A DNA stretch of 11,777 nt from NCBI GenBank assembly GCA_029247985.1, contig JAQWKF010000029.1:1-11777 (forward strand). Reading direction: 5' to 3'. Every line of letters begins with the position of its first letter. Positions within the stretch are counted from its first letter, which is position 1. This document shows positions 1 to 6,926 of this stretch, piece after piece. Below the pieces are notes generated by a model, which worked only from the letters and a program-made list of their open reading frames with translations, had not been told where the DNA came from and searched no databases. This DNA comes from Flavobacteriaceae bacterium. Lineage in GTDB: Bacteria; Bacteroidota; Bacteroidia; Flavobacteriales; Flavobacteriaceae. The position numbers and the translations under genes were made by a program.

Positions 1-87
1 GACTAAAATTGCGTTTTTTAACGACCTAACTCAGCAGGGTGATGGTAGTGCAGACTGGACGATCTACATTGATAATCTAGCGCAGAC
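1..87 (+). repeat. Direct repeat copy 1 (end of jelly-roll module)
   Basis: This segment matches 448-534 with four mismatches (bases 5-7 and 16), and bases 17-87 are identical over 71 bases. The period is 447 bases, exactly 149 codons, so reading frame and domain register are kept. It encodes the module end AFFNDLTQQGDG...YIDNLAQ. The copy is cut by the window start. Confidence 0.95.
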
Positions 88-1333
88 TACTGGTGGAACC
101 GCTGGTCCAACCATTGCGCTTCCAGTTGACTTTGAAGAAGCGGCCGACGCTTATGAAATTACCGGCTTTGATGGTGGTGTTGCCACTGTAGAAGCAGGTC
201 CAGACAATGCTAACTCACTCAAGTATGTTAAGGGTGCAGGTGCAAACTGGGCTGGTGTAAAGATCACCTTGGATACAGCAGTTGATGGAGCTGACGGTCA
301 AATTATAACTGCTGATGTCCACTCAACAGTTGCTAGAGACATTACGCTGAAGTTTGACGCAGCAAACGTCGAGCGTAAAGTAAGTCACGGTGGTACAGGC
401 TGGGAAGCAATGTCGTTTGACTTCACTGGTGCTATGCCAGCAGATCAGACTGTGATTGCGTTCTTTAACGACCTAACTCAGCAGGGTGATGGTAGTGCAG
501 ACTGGACGATCTACATTGATAATCTAGCGCAGACAGGTGATGGTGTTACAACTCCAGCAGGACCAACAGATGCGCCATCAACACCTCCAACAAGAAATTC
601 ATGGGATGTAATTTCTGTTTATGGGGAAGCATATGGAACTGCTATTGGTTTAAACAATACAGATTGGGATAAAGCCACTTTTGCAGATGAAACCATAGCT
701 GGTAACGTTGTTTTGAAAGCTGAATTTGCTGGTGGAGATTATCTTGGTGCAGATTTAGCCGCAAAAATTGATGCCTCTGAAATGACTCATTTCCACATTG
801 ATTATTGGATGGCCGGGGATCTTTTAACTGGGCAAACAATGAACACAAAATGGTCAAACCATGCTGGTGGGGATACCCAAACGTCATCCTTCCAAGATTA
901 TAACGTCGGGCCAGAAGTCGGTGCATGGAAATCTAGGGATATTGAAATTGAAGCATTAACTGGTCAAGGTAATGGTGATTTTTCTCGTGCGGAATTGGCG
1001 CAGCTTATAGTAACTTTATCAGCAGCGGGTGGAACTTATCCTCCAGTAATTTATATTGATAACGTTTATTTTTACAGATCAGCAACTGCTTCTATCAATG
1101 ATATAGAAAGCAATGTAAATGTCTACCCCAACCCTGTTGAAAACACACTTAACGTAAGTGCAGGTGTTGTTGTTGACAGCGTTAGCATCTTTGACCTTAC
1201 AGGTCGTGAAGTGATGCGTGCTACACCAAATGCAGCTGCATTTAGTTTAGACGTAAGCAGCCTAAACAAAGGCATGTACTTGGTAACGGTTAAGGCCGGT
1301 GAACAAGAACTAAACACGAAATTGGTAAAGTAA
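2..1333 (+). CDS. Secreted repeat protein with T9SS type A C-terminal sorting domain (5' end outside window)
   Basis: The frame is open from base 2 to the TAA at 1333, giving 443 visible residues. The true start lies upstream, and the in-frame TTG at 269 is internal to a domain. Visible parts in order are: the last ~29 residues of a jelly-roll-like module ending in YIDNLAQ; a complete second copy (about residues 38-177, opening PVDFEE and containing FDGG, GWEAMSFDF and FFNDL); a Pro/Thr linker; a different beta-rich module opening DVISVYGEAY (about 202-365); and a final ~72-residue tail with VYPNP, SIFDLTGREV and a terminal KLVK. The tail is the Por-type signal recognised by the Bacteroidota T9SS. 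The other modules resemble carbohydrate-binding domains of polysaccharide-degradation proteins, which is an inference from fold pattern. No catalytic residues are visible, but an enzyme domain could lie upstream. The gene at 1687 is a paralogue of this half. It ends at a strong terminator. Confidence 0.85.
   Translation, partial: TKIAFFNDLTQQGDGSADWTIYIDNLAQTTGGTAGPTIALPVDFEEAADAYEITGFDGGVATVEAGPDNANSLKYVKGAGANWAGVKITLDTAVDGADGQIITADVHSTVARDITLKFDAANVERKVSHGGTGWEAMSFDFTGAMPADQTVIAFFNDLTQQGDGSADWTIYIDNLAQTGDGVTTPAGPTDAPSTPPTRNSWDVISVYGEAYGTAIGLNNTDWDKATFADETIAGNVVLKAEFAGGDYLGADLAAKIDASEMTHFHIDYWMAGDLLTGQTMNTKWSNHAGGDTQTSSFQDYNVGPEVGAWKSRDIEIEALTGQGNGDFSRAELAQLIVTLSAAGGTYPPVIYIDNVYFYRSATASINDIESNVNVYPNPVENTLNVSAGVVVDSVSIFDLTGREVMRATPNAAAFSLDVSSLNKGMYLVTVKAGEQELNTKLVK
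448..534 (+). repeat. Direct repeat copy 2 (end of jelly-roll module)
   Basis: This is the second copy of the 1-87 segment. Wobble positions are conserved together with the protein sequence, which points to a recent duplication or gene conversion of a domain unit and not to old divergence under protein-level selection. Confidence 0.95.
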
Positions 1334-1362
1334 CCAACCATACTTAATTTCACGTTTACAAC

Positions 1363-1391
1363 AAAACCCCGCCAAATGGCGGGGTTTTTTT
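1363..1391 (+). terminator. Rho-independent terminator of the first T9SS-tail gene
   Basis: A GC-rich stem CCCCGCC (1367-1373) pairs with GGCGGGG (1378-1384) around an AAAT loop. It is preceded by an A-run and followed by seven T residues, which can extend the stem. It lies about 30 bases after the stop codon. The A-run on the left means it could also work on the opposite strand. Confidence 0.92.
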
Positions 1392-1404
1392 ATGCCGTTG
1401 ATTT

Positions 1405-1498
1405 CGGCAAGCTCAATCAACTCTTTCTAGTACGCATCGAGCTTGCCGAGTTCACATGGACACTAAGCAAAGTCGAAGTGCACATCGAGCTTGCCGAG
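1405..1498. repeat. Short REP-like interspersed repeat, one inverted and two direct copies
   Basis: CATCGAGCTTGCCGAG occurs at 1435-1450 and again at 1483-1498, a 48-base period. The inverted core CGGCAAGCTC lies at 1405-1414. The inverted copy can pair with either direct copy to form alternative hairpins. From memory, intergenic repeats of this kind (TCGACAAGCTC / GAGCTTGCCGA family) are common in flavobacterial genomes. That is recollection and was not searched. Confidence 0.7.
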
Positions 1499-1601
1499 CG
1501 CACAAAAACAGCCGTTTCGAAAATTATCATATATTTAAATAAATCATCTATTTTTAGATGATATTAATATTTAAATAATAAAAAGCGTTTTTTAATATGA
1601 A

Positions 1602-1620
1602 TGTATAGGTATTGTATAGG
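1602..1620. promoter_or_regulatory. Candidate regulator site: 8-bp direct repeat phased by 11 bp
   Basis: TGTATAGG occurs at 1602-1609 and 1613-1620, so the two copies fall on the same face of the helix. They lie 67-85 bases upstream of the next ATG, a plausible place for an activator site or promoter element. No bound factor is known, and chance in AT-rich DNA is possible. Confidence 0.3.
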
Positions 1621-1686
1621 GTTTTTTAAGGATATCATAATAAAATCTTGATATATTTAACCATCTAAATCTTAAATCTATATATC

Positions 1687-3027
1687 ATGAAAAACATATT
1701 TACTTTTTTAATTGCCTTAACAGCTACGTTTGTTGTTGGGCAGACCACACTAATCGATTTTGAATCAGCAACTACTTGGGGTGATTTTGATGGCGGTGCT
1801 GTTACAACTATCGCAAACCCATACAACAACACCGATAACAACTCGGCTAATGTTGGGAAAATGGTTAAAAGTGCTGGTAAAACTTGGGGTGGCAGCTCAA
1901 CAGTACTAGGGTCAGCAATTGACTTTGCTAATAACAATACTTTTTCAATGAAAGTTTACTCCCCAAGGGCAAATGCTAAAGTGTTATTTAAAGTTGAAAA
2001 TTCAAGTAATGCAGGTATAAATTTCGAAAAGGAAGTTACCATGACTACTGCAAATGCTTGGGAAACATTAGTTTTTGATTATTCTGCAATTGATAACACA
2101 AAATCATATCACAAAATTGTTCTAATTTTTGATAATGGAACAATGGGTGATGGTACGGCTAATTTCACTTTTTATGTAGATGATATTGTATTATATCAAA
2201 AGAGTGAAACATGTAGCGACGGCGTGTTAAATAATGGAGAAACGGCTATTGACTGTGGTGGACCAAATTGTTCGCCTTGTATAACCCCACCTACCACAGC
2301 AGCGCCTACACCCCCAGCTAGAGCTGCAGCTGATGTTATTTCATTATATAGTGATGCCTATACAGACGTTGCAAGTAATTTTGATGCGGGTTGGTGCGGA
2401 AATAATTCGGTAACAGAAGTTATGGTTGGCGGAAATGCTGCTCAAAAATATTTGGGAAATGCTTGTCAAGGAATTGTTTTAAGTAATGCAATTGATGCTA
2501 GTGGATTTACACATTATCATGTAGATATTTTCATTGCAGCGGGAACAGATCTAACTGGGAAGGTATTCAACCTAAAGTTTGTAGGTACACCCACCACTAC
2601 AGTTTTTAAAGAGGTTAACCATGATCTCAATGCGCTACAGCCTAGTGTTGGACAGTGGGTTTCTCTAACTGGAACAGTAGATCTATCAACAATGGGTGGT
2701 TTTAAAGAATTTGGAATTACTTCAAACCTCAACGACAAGGTATGGTATGATAACTTATATGTACATAAAAATACTGTTCTTGGTATTGGTCATATAGACA
2801 CCCCGAGCTTTTCCATCTACCCCAACCCTATGGGCAGCCAACTAACTGTTGAAGGAATTTCGGAAGTGCAACATGTCAGCATCTTTGACCTCACGGGAAG
2901 AGAAGTGTTGCGTTCAACGCCTAACAAAGCCGTATTTACACTAGATACCGCTGACCTACAATCCGGCGTGTATATGCTTTCGCTACAAGTAGGCGACAAC
3001 GAAATAACCAAGAAGTTGATGAAATAA
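1687..3027 (+). CDS. Secreted carbohydrate-binding-like protein with T9SS type A sorting domain
   Basis: This is a complete 446-residue protein. A Sec signal peptide is visible: MKNIF, then a hydrophobic core to about residue 18 (TFVVG), with the mature chain starting near QTTLIDFES. Residues ~20-170 form a jelly-roll-like module with DFE, FDGG and FYVDDIVLY, matching the repeated module of the upstream gene. A Cys-rich connector follows (C176, DCGG with C190, C195, C198), then a Pro/Thr linker. A DVISLYSDAY module runs from ~216 to 360 (C237 and C260 could form a disulfide), and the T9SS tail from ~375 to 446 has SIYPNP, SIFDLTGREV and a final KKLMK. The protein is probably exported and either anchored on the cell surface or released. 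Glycan binding is inferred and no catalytic domain is present. There is no Shine-Dalgarno sequence before the ATG, as is usual in Bacteroidota. Base composition is clearly AT-richer than in the genes from 3116 onward. Confidence 0.88.
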   Translation: MKNIFTFLIALTATFVVGQTTLIDFESATTWGDFDGGAVTTIANPYNNTDNNSANVGKMVKSAGKTWGGSSTVLGSAIDFANNNTFSMKVYSPRANAKVLFKVENSSNAGINFEKEVTMTTANAWETLVFDYSAIDNTKSYHKIVLIFDNGTMGDGTANFTFYVDDIVLYQKSETCSDGVLNNGETAIDCGGPNCSPCITPPTTAAPTPPARAAADVISLYSDAYTDVASNFDAGWCGNNSVTEVMVGGNAAQKYLGNACQGIVLSNAIDASGFTHYHVDIFIAAGTDLTGKVFNLKFVGTPTTTVFKEVNHDLNALQPSVGQWVSLTGTVDLSTMGGFKEFGITSNLNDKVWYDNLYVHKNTVLGIGHIDTPSFSIYPNPMGSQLTVEGISEVQHVSIFDLTGREVLRSTPNKAVFTLDTADLQSGVYMLSLQVGDNEITKKLMK

Positions 3028-3050
3028 ACGACTAGGTTTTAAAAAACAAG

Positions 3051-3114
3051 ATCCCGCCTTTCTCGGTACAAATTTCAAATTGAAATTCACTCGAAAAACA
3101 GGCGGGATTTTTTA
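3051..3114. terminator. Bidirectional terminator between convergent genes, long nested hairpin
   Basis: ATCCCGCCT (3051-3059) pairs perfectly with AGGCGGGAT (3100-3108). T-runs follow on the + strand (3109-3114), and on the - strand the matching T-run comes from the A-run at 3041-3047. The 40-base interior holds a second dyad, AATTTCAA (3071-3078) with TTGAAATT (3080-3087), so the whole segment can fold into one long stem-loop. It serves both the + gene ending at 3027 and the - gene ending at 3116. Confidence 0.9.
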
Positions 3115-3115
3115 T

Positions 3116-4708
3116 TTAGGCTTTGGCTAAATCCGTTTGCGCGCGTCTAAAGTTGTCAATCGCCACAAAATAGTCCGGGTCTTCCAAGACGTTTACATCA
3201 CAAATCTTTTCGGCCTTCTCAATAAGCTTCACACAATCCGAAGACAAATGGCGCAAGTGAATGTTCTTCCCCTTTTTCAAGTAGCGCTCCGTTAGTTTGT
3301 TCACACACGCAATGGCGGACTGATCCATAATACGGGATTCTTTAAAATCAATCACAACCTCATATGGGTCGTTTTGCACGTCAAACTTGCTGTTGAACAG
3401 CTCTATGGAACCAAAGAACAGTGGGCCGTATATTTCGTAGTGCTTCACGCCGTGGTCATCTGTGTGTTTCCGTGCCCGTATGCGCTTGGCATTCTCCCAA
3501 GCAAAGACCAAAGAAGATACCACTACCCCTGCTAGTACGGCTATGGCCAAATCAAAAATAACCGTGAGTGCCGTGACCAATACAATAACAATTACATCCG
3601 ATTTGGGAACCTTGTTCCAAACCTGAAAAGAACTCCAAGCAAAGGTGCCAAAGACCACCATAAACATCACGCCTACCAAGGCTGCTATGGGTACCTGCTC
3701 GATATAGCTAGCGCCAAACAAGATAAAGCCCAACAAGGCCAATGCTGCCGTAATCCCCGACAAACGTCCACGTCCACCCGATTTGATGTTGATGATACTT
3801 TGCCCAATCATGGCGCAACCGCCCATACCGCCAAAGAAGCCAGTTACAGTATTAGCAAGACCCTGACCAATACACTCTCTATTGCCACGCCCCCGAGTCT
3901 CAGTAATTTCGTCAATCAGTCGCAGGGTTAGCAGAGATTCAATTAAACCAATAGCAGCCAGAATAATTGCATAAGGCAACACAATCCAAAAGGTTTCCAT
4001 GGTGAATGGAACCACTGGAATATGAAAACTGGGCAATCCACCACTGATGGACGCAACATCCCCGACTACCTTGGTGTTTAGATCAAGACCCAGCACTAGA
4101 CCTGTCACCACGGCAATAGCCACCAGTGAGGACGGTATCGCCTTGGTAAACCTTGGTAATGAGTGGATAATGATCATTGTCACCAACACCAAACTCACCA
4201 GCATGTATAGCTCTTGACCCTGGAGCCAGGCCACATCAACAATACTGCCCTCCATAAATGTACCAGTTAACCAGCCGGGCTCCCCCGGTTGACCAAATTG
4301 TCCCAGTTGAGCGAGAAAGATCACAATGGCTAACCCATTAACAAAACCCAACATCACCGGGTAAGGCACCATACGAATAAACTTGCCTAGTTTAAGCACC
4401 CCTGCAGTAATCTGGAGAATACCCATCAAGACCACTGTAATGAATAGATACTCTACACCATGATCGGCAACTAGAGACACCATGACCACAGCTAAAGCTC
4501 CAGTGGCACCACTAATCATGCCAGGTCGTCCACCAATACACGCGGTAATGAGGCCTACCATAAAGGCGGCATAGAGCCCTACTAGCGGGTCAACTCCCGC
4601 AACGAAGGCAAAGGCAACCGCCTCAGGCACCAGCGCTAGGGCGACCGTCAGGCCGGAAAGTATGTCATTTTTGAAAGTTGCTACTTTATTGAAGTGGATC
4701 TCAAACAT
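3116..4708 (-). CDS. SulP-family inorganic anion transporter with STAS domain
   Basis: This 530-residue inner-membrane protein belongs to the SulP/SLC26 family, which moves sulfate, bicarbonate or related anions with a proton or sodium gradient. The specific substrate cannot be read from the sequence. The N-terminal half has the family signature (GLTVALALVPEAVAFAF at ~19-35, then GGRPGMISGATGA at ~59-71), followed by many hydrophobic segments to ~405. The conserved loop TRGRGNRECIGQG lies at 271-283, followed by GGMGGCAMIGQS. A cytoplasmic STAS domain occupies ~422-517 with MDQSA at 461-465. Length is normal for short bacterial SulP proteins. The start codon follows the rhlE-like stop by 47 bases on the same strand, so co-transcription is possible. 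No carbonic anhydrase or sulfate-assimilation gene is nearby. The Shine-Dalgarno is weak. Confidence 0.93.
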   Translation of the reverse strand: MFEIHFNKVATFKNDILSGLTVALALVPEAVAFAFVAGVDPLVGLYAAFMVGLITACIGGRPGMISGATGALAVVMVSLVADHGVEYLFITVVLMGILQITAGVLKLGKFIRMVPYPVMLGFVNGLAIVIFLAQLGQFGQPGEPGWLTGTFMEGSIVDVAWLQGQELYMLVSLVLVTMIIIHSLPRFTKAIPSSLVAIAVVTGLVLGLDLNTKVVGDVASISGGLPSFHIPVVPFTMETFWIVLPYAIILAAIGLIESLLTLRLIDEITETRGRGNRECIGQGLANTVTGFFGGMGGCAMIGQSIINIKSGGRGRLSGITAALALLGFILFGASYIEQVPIAALVGVMFMVVFGTFAWSSFQVWNKVPKSDVIVIVLVTALTVIFDLAIAVLAGVVVSSLVFAWENAKRIRARKHTDDHGVKHYEIYGPLFFGSIELFNSKFDVQNDPYEVVIDFKESRIMDQSAIACVNKLTERYLKKGKNIHLRHLSSDCVKLIEKAEKICDVNVLEDPDYFVAIDNFRRAQTDLAKA

Positions 4709-4755
4709 TAATTCTTTACTCTTGATATTAACTAAAAACTAAATCGCTATAACGA

Positions 4756-6264
4756 CTACTTACTTCGGCTTCGACCTGATCCGCGATTTGAATTGCCCCC
4801 AGATGGGCGTCTTCGACCTGAGCCCGCATTATCAGCTTTACGCGCATTTCCATAAGGAGAAAAACTTTTTCCTGAAGAATTTCTTTCATTGCTCTCCGTA
4901 TTTTGGCTAGATGAAGAGCCCGGACTATGACGTGGCTTTGAGGTTTGATTGCGGCCACCACTCTTGGCTTTTTTCCCCGGCTGAGGACCTTGACCGTATT
5001 CAGAGCGACGTTTACTGTTGGTAGAACTGTTGTTGTGCCTAGAGTTACTGCTCTCGTTAGTTTGGCTTTTCAGGGGCTTTCGTGGCTTTTTTGCACTTAC
5101 AGGTCGATTTAGAGTTGTTTCCTTGACCACTTGATCGGGCTCGAATCCCTCTAGCTCTTTGCGCGGAAGTACTTTTTGAATCAAACGCTCAATTCCGGAG
5201 AGCAAATCTACCTCATCCGCACTGACCAGTGAGATCGCTTCTCCTGTTAAACCAGCACGACCCGTTCGGCCGATCCGATGTACATAGTCCTCAGATACAT
5301 TTGGCAAATCGAAATTAACAACCTGTGGGAGTTGCTCAATATCTAATCCCCTGGCTGCAATATCCGTGGCTACCAATATGCGAATCTCACCGGCCTTAAA
5401 GTCTGCTAATGCACGAGTTCGTGCTCCTTGGCTCTTGTTTCCATGAATAGCCGCCGCAACAATACCTTGCCCCTCAAGATGTTTAGTCAACTTATTAGCA
5501 CCGTGCTTAGTCTTGGTGAAAACCAATGCTTGGCTCCAATCTCCATCTTTAATAAGCCTCGTTAACAAAGGCGCCTTTTGCTTTTTGTCGACGGTGTAAA
5601 TCCACTGACTAACGGTGGGTGCCGCCGCATTTCTAGGACTCACTGAAATTTCAATAGGATTTCGGACTAATCCGTTGGCTAACTTACGAATATCATCACT
5701 GAAGGTTGCGGAAAACATGAGATTTTGACGTCGCTTGGGCAACAACGCAATAATCCGAGTAATATCTCGAATAAAGCCCATATCCAGCATACGGTCGGCC
5801 TCATCTAGAACAAGCACCTCAAGATGATCAAACTTAACTGCATTTTGACTATGTAGATCCATCAAACGGCCCGGAGTTGCTACAAGCACATCAACGCCTC
5901 GGCGCAATTTCATCATTTGGGGGTTAATTTTAACCCCGCCAAACACAACTGTTGATGCGAGTGACATATGCTTTCCGTACTCTCGCACACTTTCACCAAC
6001 TTGAGCTGCAAGCTCTCTTGTTGGCGTCAGTATAAGAGCTCGCGCTTGGTTTGCTTGGGCACGACGGCCGACTGAAAGTCGTTGTAAAATGGGCAGTGTA
6101 AACCCTGCTGTTTTGCCGGTACCTGTTTGCGCCGCGGCCATTACATCGCGGCCATCTAAAACGGCAGGAATTGCTTTTTCTTGAATGGGTGATGGTGTTT
6201 CATAGCCTTGATTCGCAATAGCTTTTAATAAAGGCGCAGATAGGCCCAGATCGTTAAATGACAT
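4756..6264 (-). CDS. rhlE: DEAD-box ATP-dependent RNA helicase, RhlE type
   Basis: This is a cytoplasmic ATP-dependent RNA-unwinding enzyme used in ribosome assembly and RNA turnover. Numbered from MSFNDLGL, all motifs are present: Q motif GYETPSPIQ (20-28), Walker A AQTGTGKT (45-52), PTRELA (81-86), TPGR (130-133), DEAD (154-157), SAT (185-187), ARGLDIE (304-310) and HRIGRTGR (329-336). The core ends near 375. A basic Ser/Asn/Gly/Arg-rich tail of ~125 residues follows, probably disordered and RNA-binding, ending in repeated Arg/Ser/Gly. I chose the ATG at 6264 because RhlE proteins typically begin MSF near this point. An in-frame ATG at 6288 would add eight residues, and neither has a strong Shine-Dalgarno. 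It resembles gammaproteobacterial RhlE. The SulP gene follows after 47 bases. Confidence 0.94.
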   Translation of the reverse strand: MSFNDLGLSAPLLKAIANQGYETPSPIQEKAIPAVLDGRDVMAAAQTGTGKTAGFTLPILQRLSVGRRAQANQARALILTPTRELAAQVGESVREYGKHMSLASTVVFGGVKINPQMMKLRRGVDVLVATPGRLMDLHSQNAVKFDHLEVLVLDEADRMLDMGFIRDITRIIALLPKRRQNLMFSATFSDDIRKLANGLVRNPIEISVSPRNAAAPTVSQWIYTVDKKQKAPLLTRLIKDGDWSQALVFTKTKHGANKLTKHLEGQGIVAAAIHGNKSQGARTRALADFKAGEIRILVATDIAARGLDIEQLPQVVNFDLPNVSEDYVHRIGRTGRAGLTGEAISLVSADEVDLLSGIERLIQKVLPRKELEGFEPDQVVKETTLNRPVSAKKPRKPLKSQTNESSNSRHNNSSTNSKRRSEYGQGPQPGKKAKSGGRNQTSKPRHSPGSSSSQNTESNERNSSGKSFSPYGNARKADNAGSGRRRPSGGNSNRGSGRSRSK

Positions 6265-6402
6265 AATAATATCTTGTATTCGCTGCATACCTAGGACCTG
6301 GGTAGCTGCTTTTAATAGAAATTCTTGGAAGGCCCTTGAATGGCGCGCACCATACAGACAATGACTCCTAAAAGCTACTCAATCTCTTCAAACAGCAGAA
6401 TG

Positions 6403-6885
6403 TTAGGCTTCAGCAATGATCTTGTAGGCCTCTATTACTCTAGAAGGAGCCTGAACCAGCTCCACCAAAACACCTTCAGCACTTAAAGGAAATTCTTCAT
6501 TCCCTTTAGGGTGAACGAAGCAAACATCGTGACCTGCAGCACCTTGGCGGATCCCACCAGGGGTAAAGCGCAAACCTTGACTAGTCAACCAATCTACTGC
6601 GGCACACAAATCATCAACCCACAAGCCAATATGGTTAAGCGCTGGCAGATCAACTCTCGGCTTTACTGTGTTATCTAGGGGCTGCATTAAATCTACCTCA
6701 ACAGCAAAATCACCCGACCCAATAATACAAATATCTTCATCTACGTTCTCAGTCTCGCTGATAAAAGTTTTGTGGTATTCAAGTCCCAGTAAATCTATCC
6801 AAAAGGTTCTCAATCGATGCTTATCCGCTGCTCCCACGGCAATTTGCTGGATGCCTAGTATTTGAAATGGGCGATGACTATTCAA
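6403..6885 (-). CDS. VOC-family (glyoxalase I / methylmalonyl-CoA epimerase-like) metalloprotein, TTG start
   Basis: This 160-residue protein has two beta-alpha-beta-beta-beta halves of the vicinal oxygen chelate fold: ~10-68 with IQQIAVGA and AVEVDLMQP, and ~80-147 with LNHIGLWV and GVLVELVQAP. Likely metal ligands are Q14, E63, H85 and E142. A Gln/Glu/His/Glu set is the one known for human-type glyoxalase I, whereas epimerases usually have His first. The length and the GVLVELVQ ending also fit methylmalonyl-CoA epimerase-like proteins, so the substrate is open: lactoylglutathione, an acyl-CoA or another compound. The start is TTG at 6885, chosen because AGGAG lies six bases upstream and no in-frame ATG occurs before residue 67. 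The preceding DHH gene stops 41 bases upstream, suggesting one transcript. Gene identity as VOC is firm; function is not. Confidence 0.87.
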   Translation of the reverse strand: MNSHRPFQILGIQQIAVGAADKHRLRTFWIDLLGLEYHKTFISETENVDEDICIIGSGDFAVEVDLMQPLDNTVKPRVDLPALNHIGLWVDDLCAAVDWLTSQGLRFTPGGIRQGAAGHDVCFVHPKGNEEFPLSAEGVLVELVQAPSRVIEAYKIIAEA

Positions 6886-6891
6886 AGTGAA

Positions 6892-6896
6892 CTCCT
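6892..6896 (-). promoter_or_regulatory. Shine-Dalgarno AGGAG that fixes the TTG start of the VOC gene
   Basis: CTCCT on the + strand reads AGGAG on the coding strand, six bases before TTG at 6885-6883. No nearby ATG could use it. Confidence 0.85.
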
Positions 6897-6926
6897 ATCG
6901 CTTCAATAATTAAAAACTTTAAACTA

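Larger units (their letters stand above)
1334..1686. other. 353-bp intergenic region between the two T9SS-tail genes
   Basis: No gene is supported here. From left to right it holds the terminator of the first gene (1363-1391), a short interspersed repeat with three related 10-mers (1405-1498), and a very AT-rich stretch. That stretch has a dyad ATCATCTA/TAGATGAT at 1543-1550 and 1555-1562 with a TTTT loop, flanked by ATTTAAAT palindromes. A phased TGTATAGG pair follows at 1602-1620. The promoter of the next gene must lie in the last ~170 bases. I could not assign a convincing Bacteroidota -33/-7 (TTG / TAnnTTTG) pair or a sigma-70 pair. Confidence 0.6.

Noticed and set aside
269..271. TTG as start codon of the first secreted protein
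   Set aside because: The same frame is open to base 2 and encodes the same repeated module upstream, so the codon is internal. No Shine-Dalgarno precedes it.
1405..1498. CRISPR-like array
   Set aside because: Only two direct copies of 16 bases occur, the third is inverted, and no cas gene is present. REP-like repeat is the better reading.
1376..1561. 61-residue + strand ORF
   Set aside because: It begins inside the terminator hairpin and runs through the interspersed repeat; no protein features.
4728..4961. 77-residue - strand ORF overlapping the rhlE 3' end
   Set aside because: It is an alternative frame of the low-complexity tail of RhlE, with no domain and no ribosome binding site.
6265..6288. 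Eight-residue N-terminal extension of RhlE from the ATG at 6288
   Set aside because: Family proteins typically begin at MSF near 6264, and the upstream ATG has no better ribosome binding site. It cannot be fully excluded.
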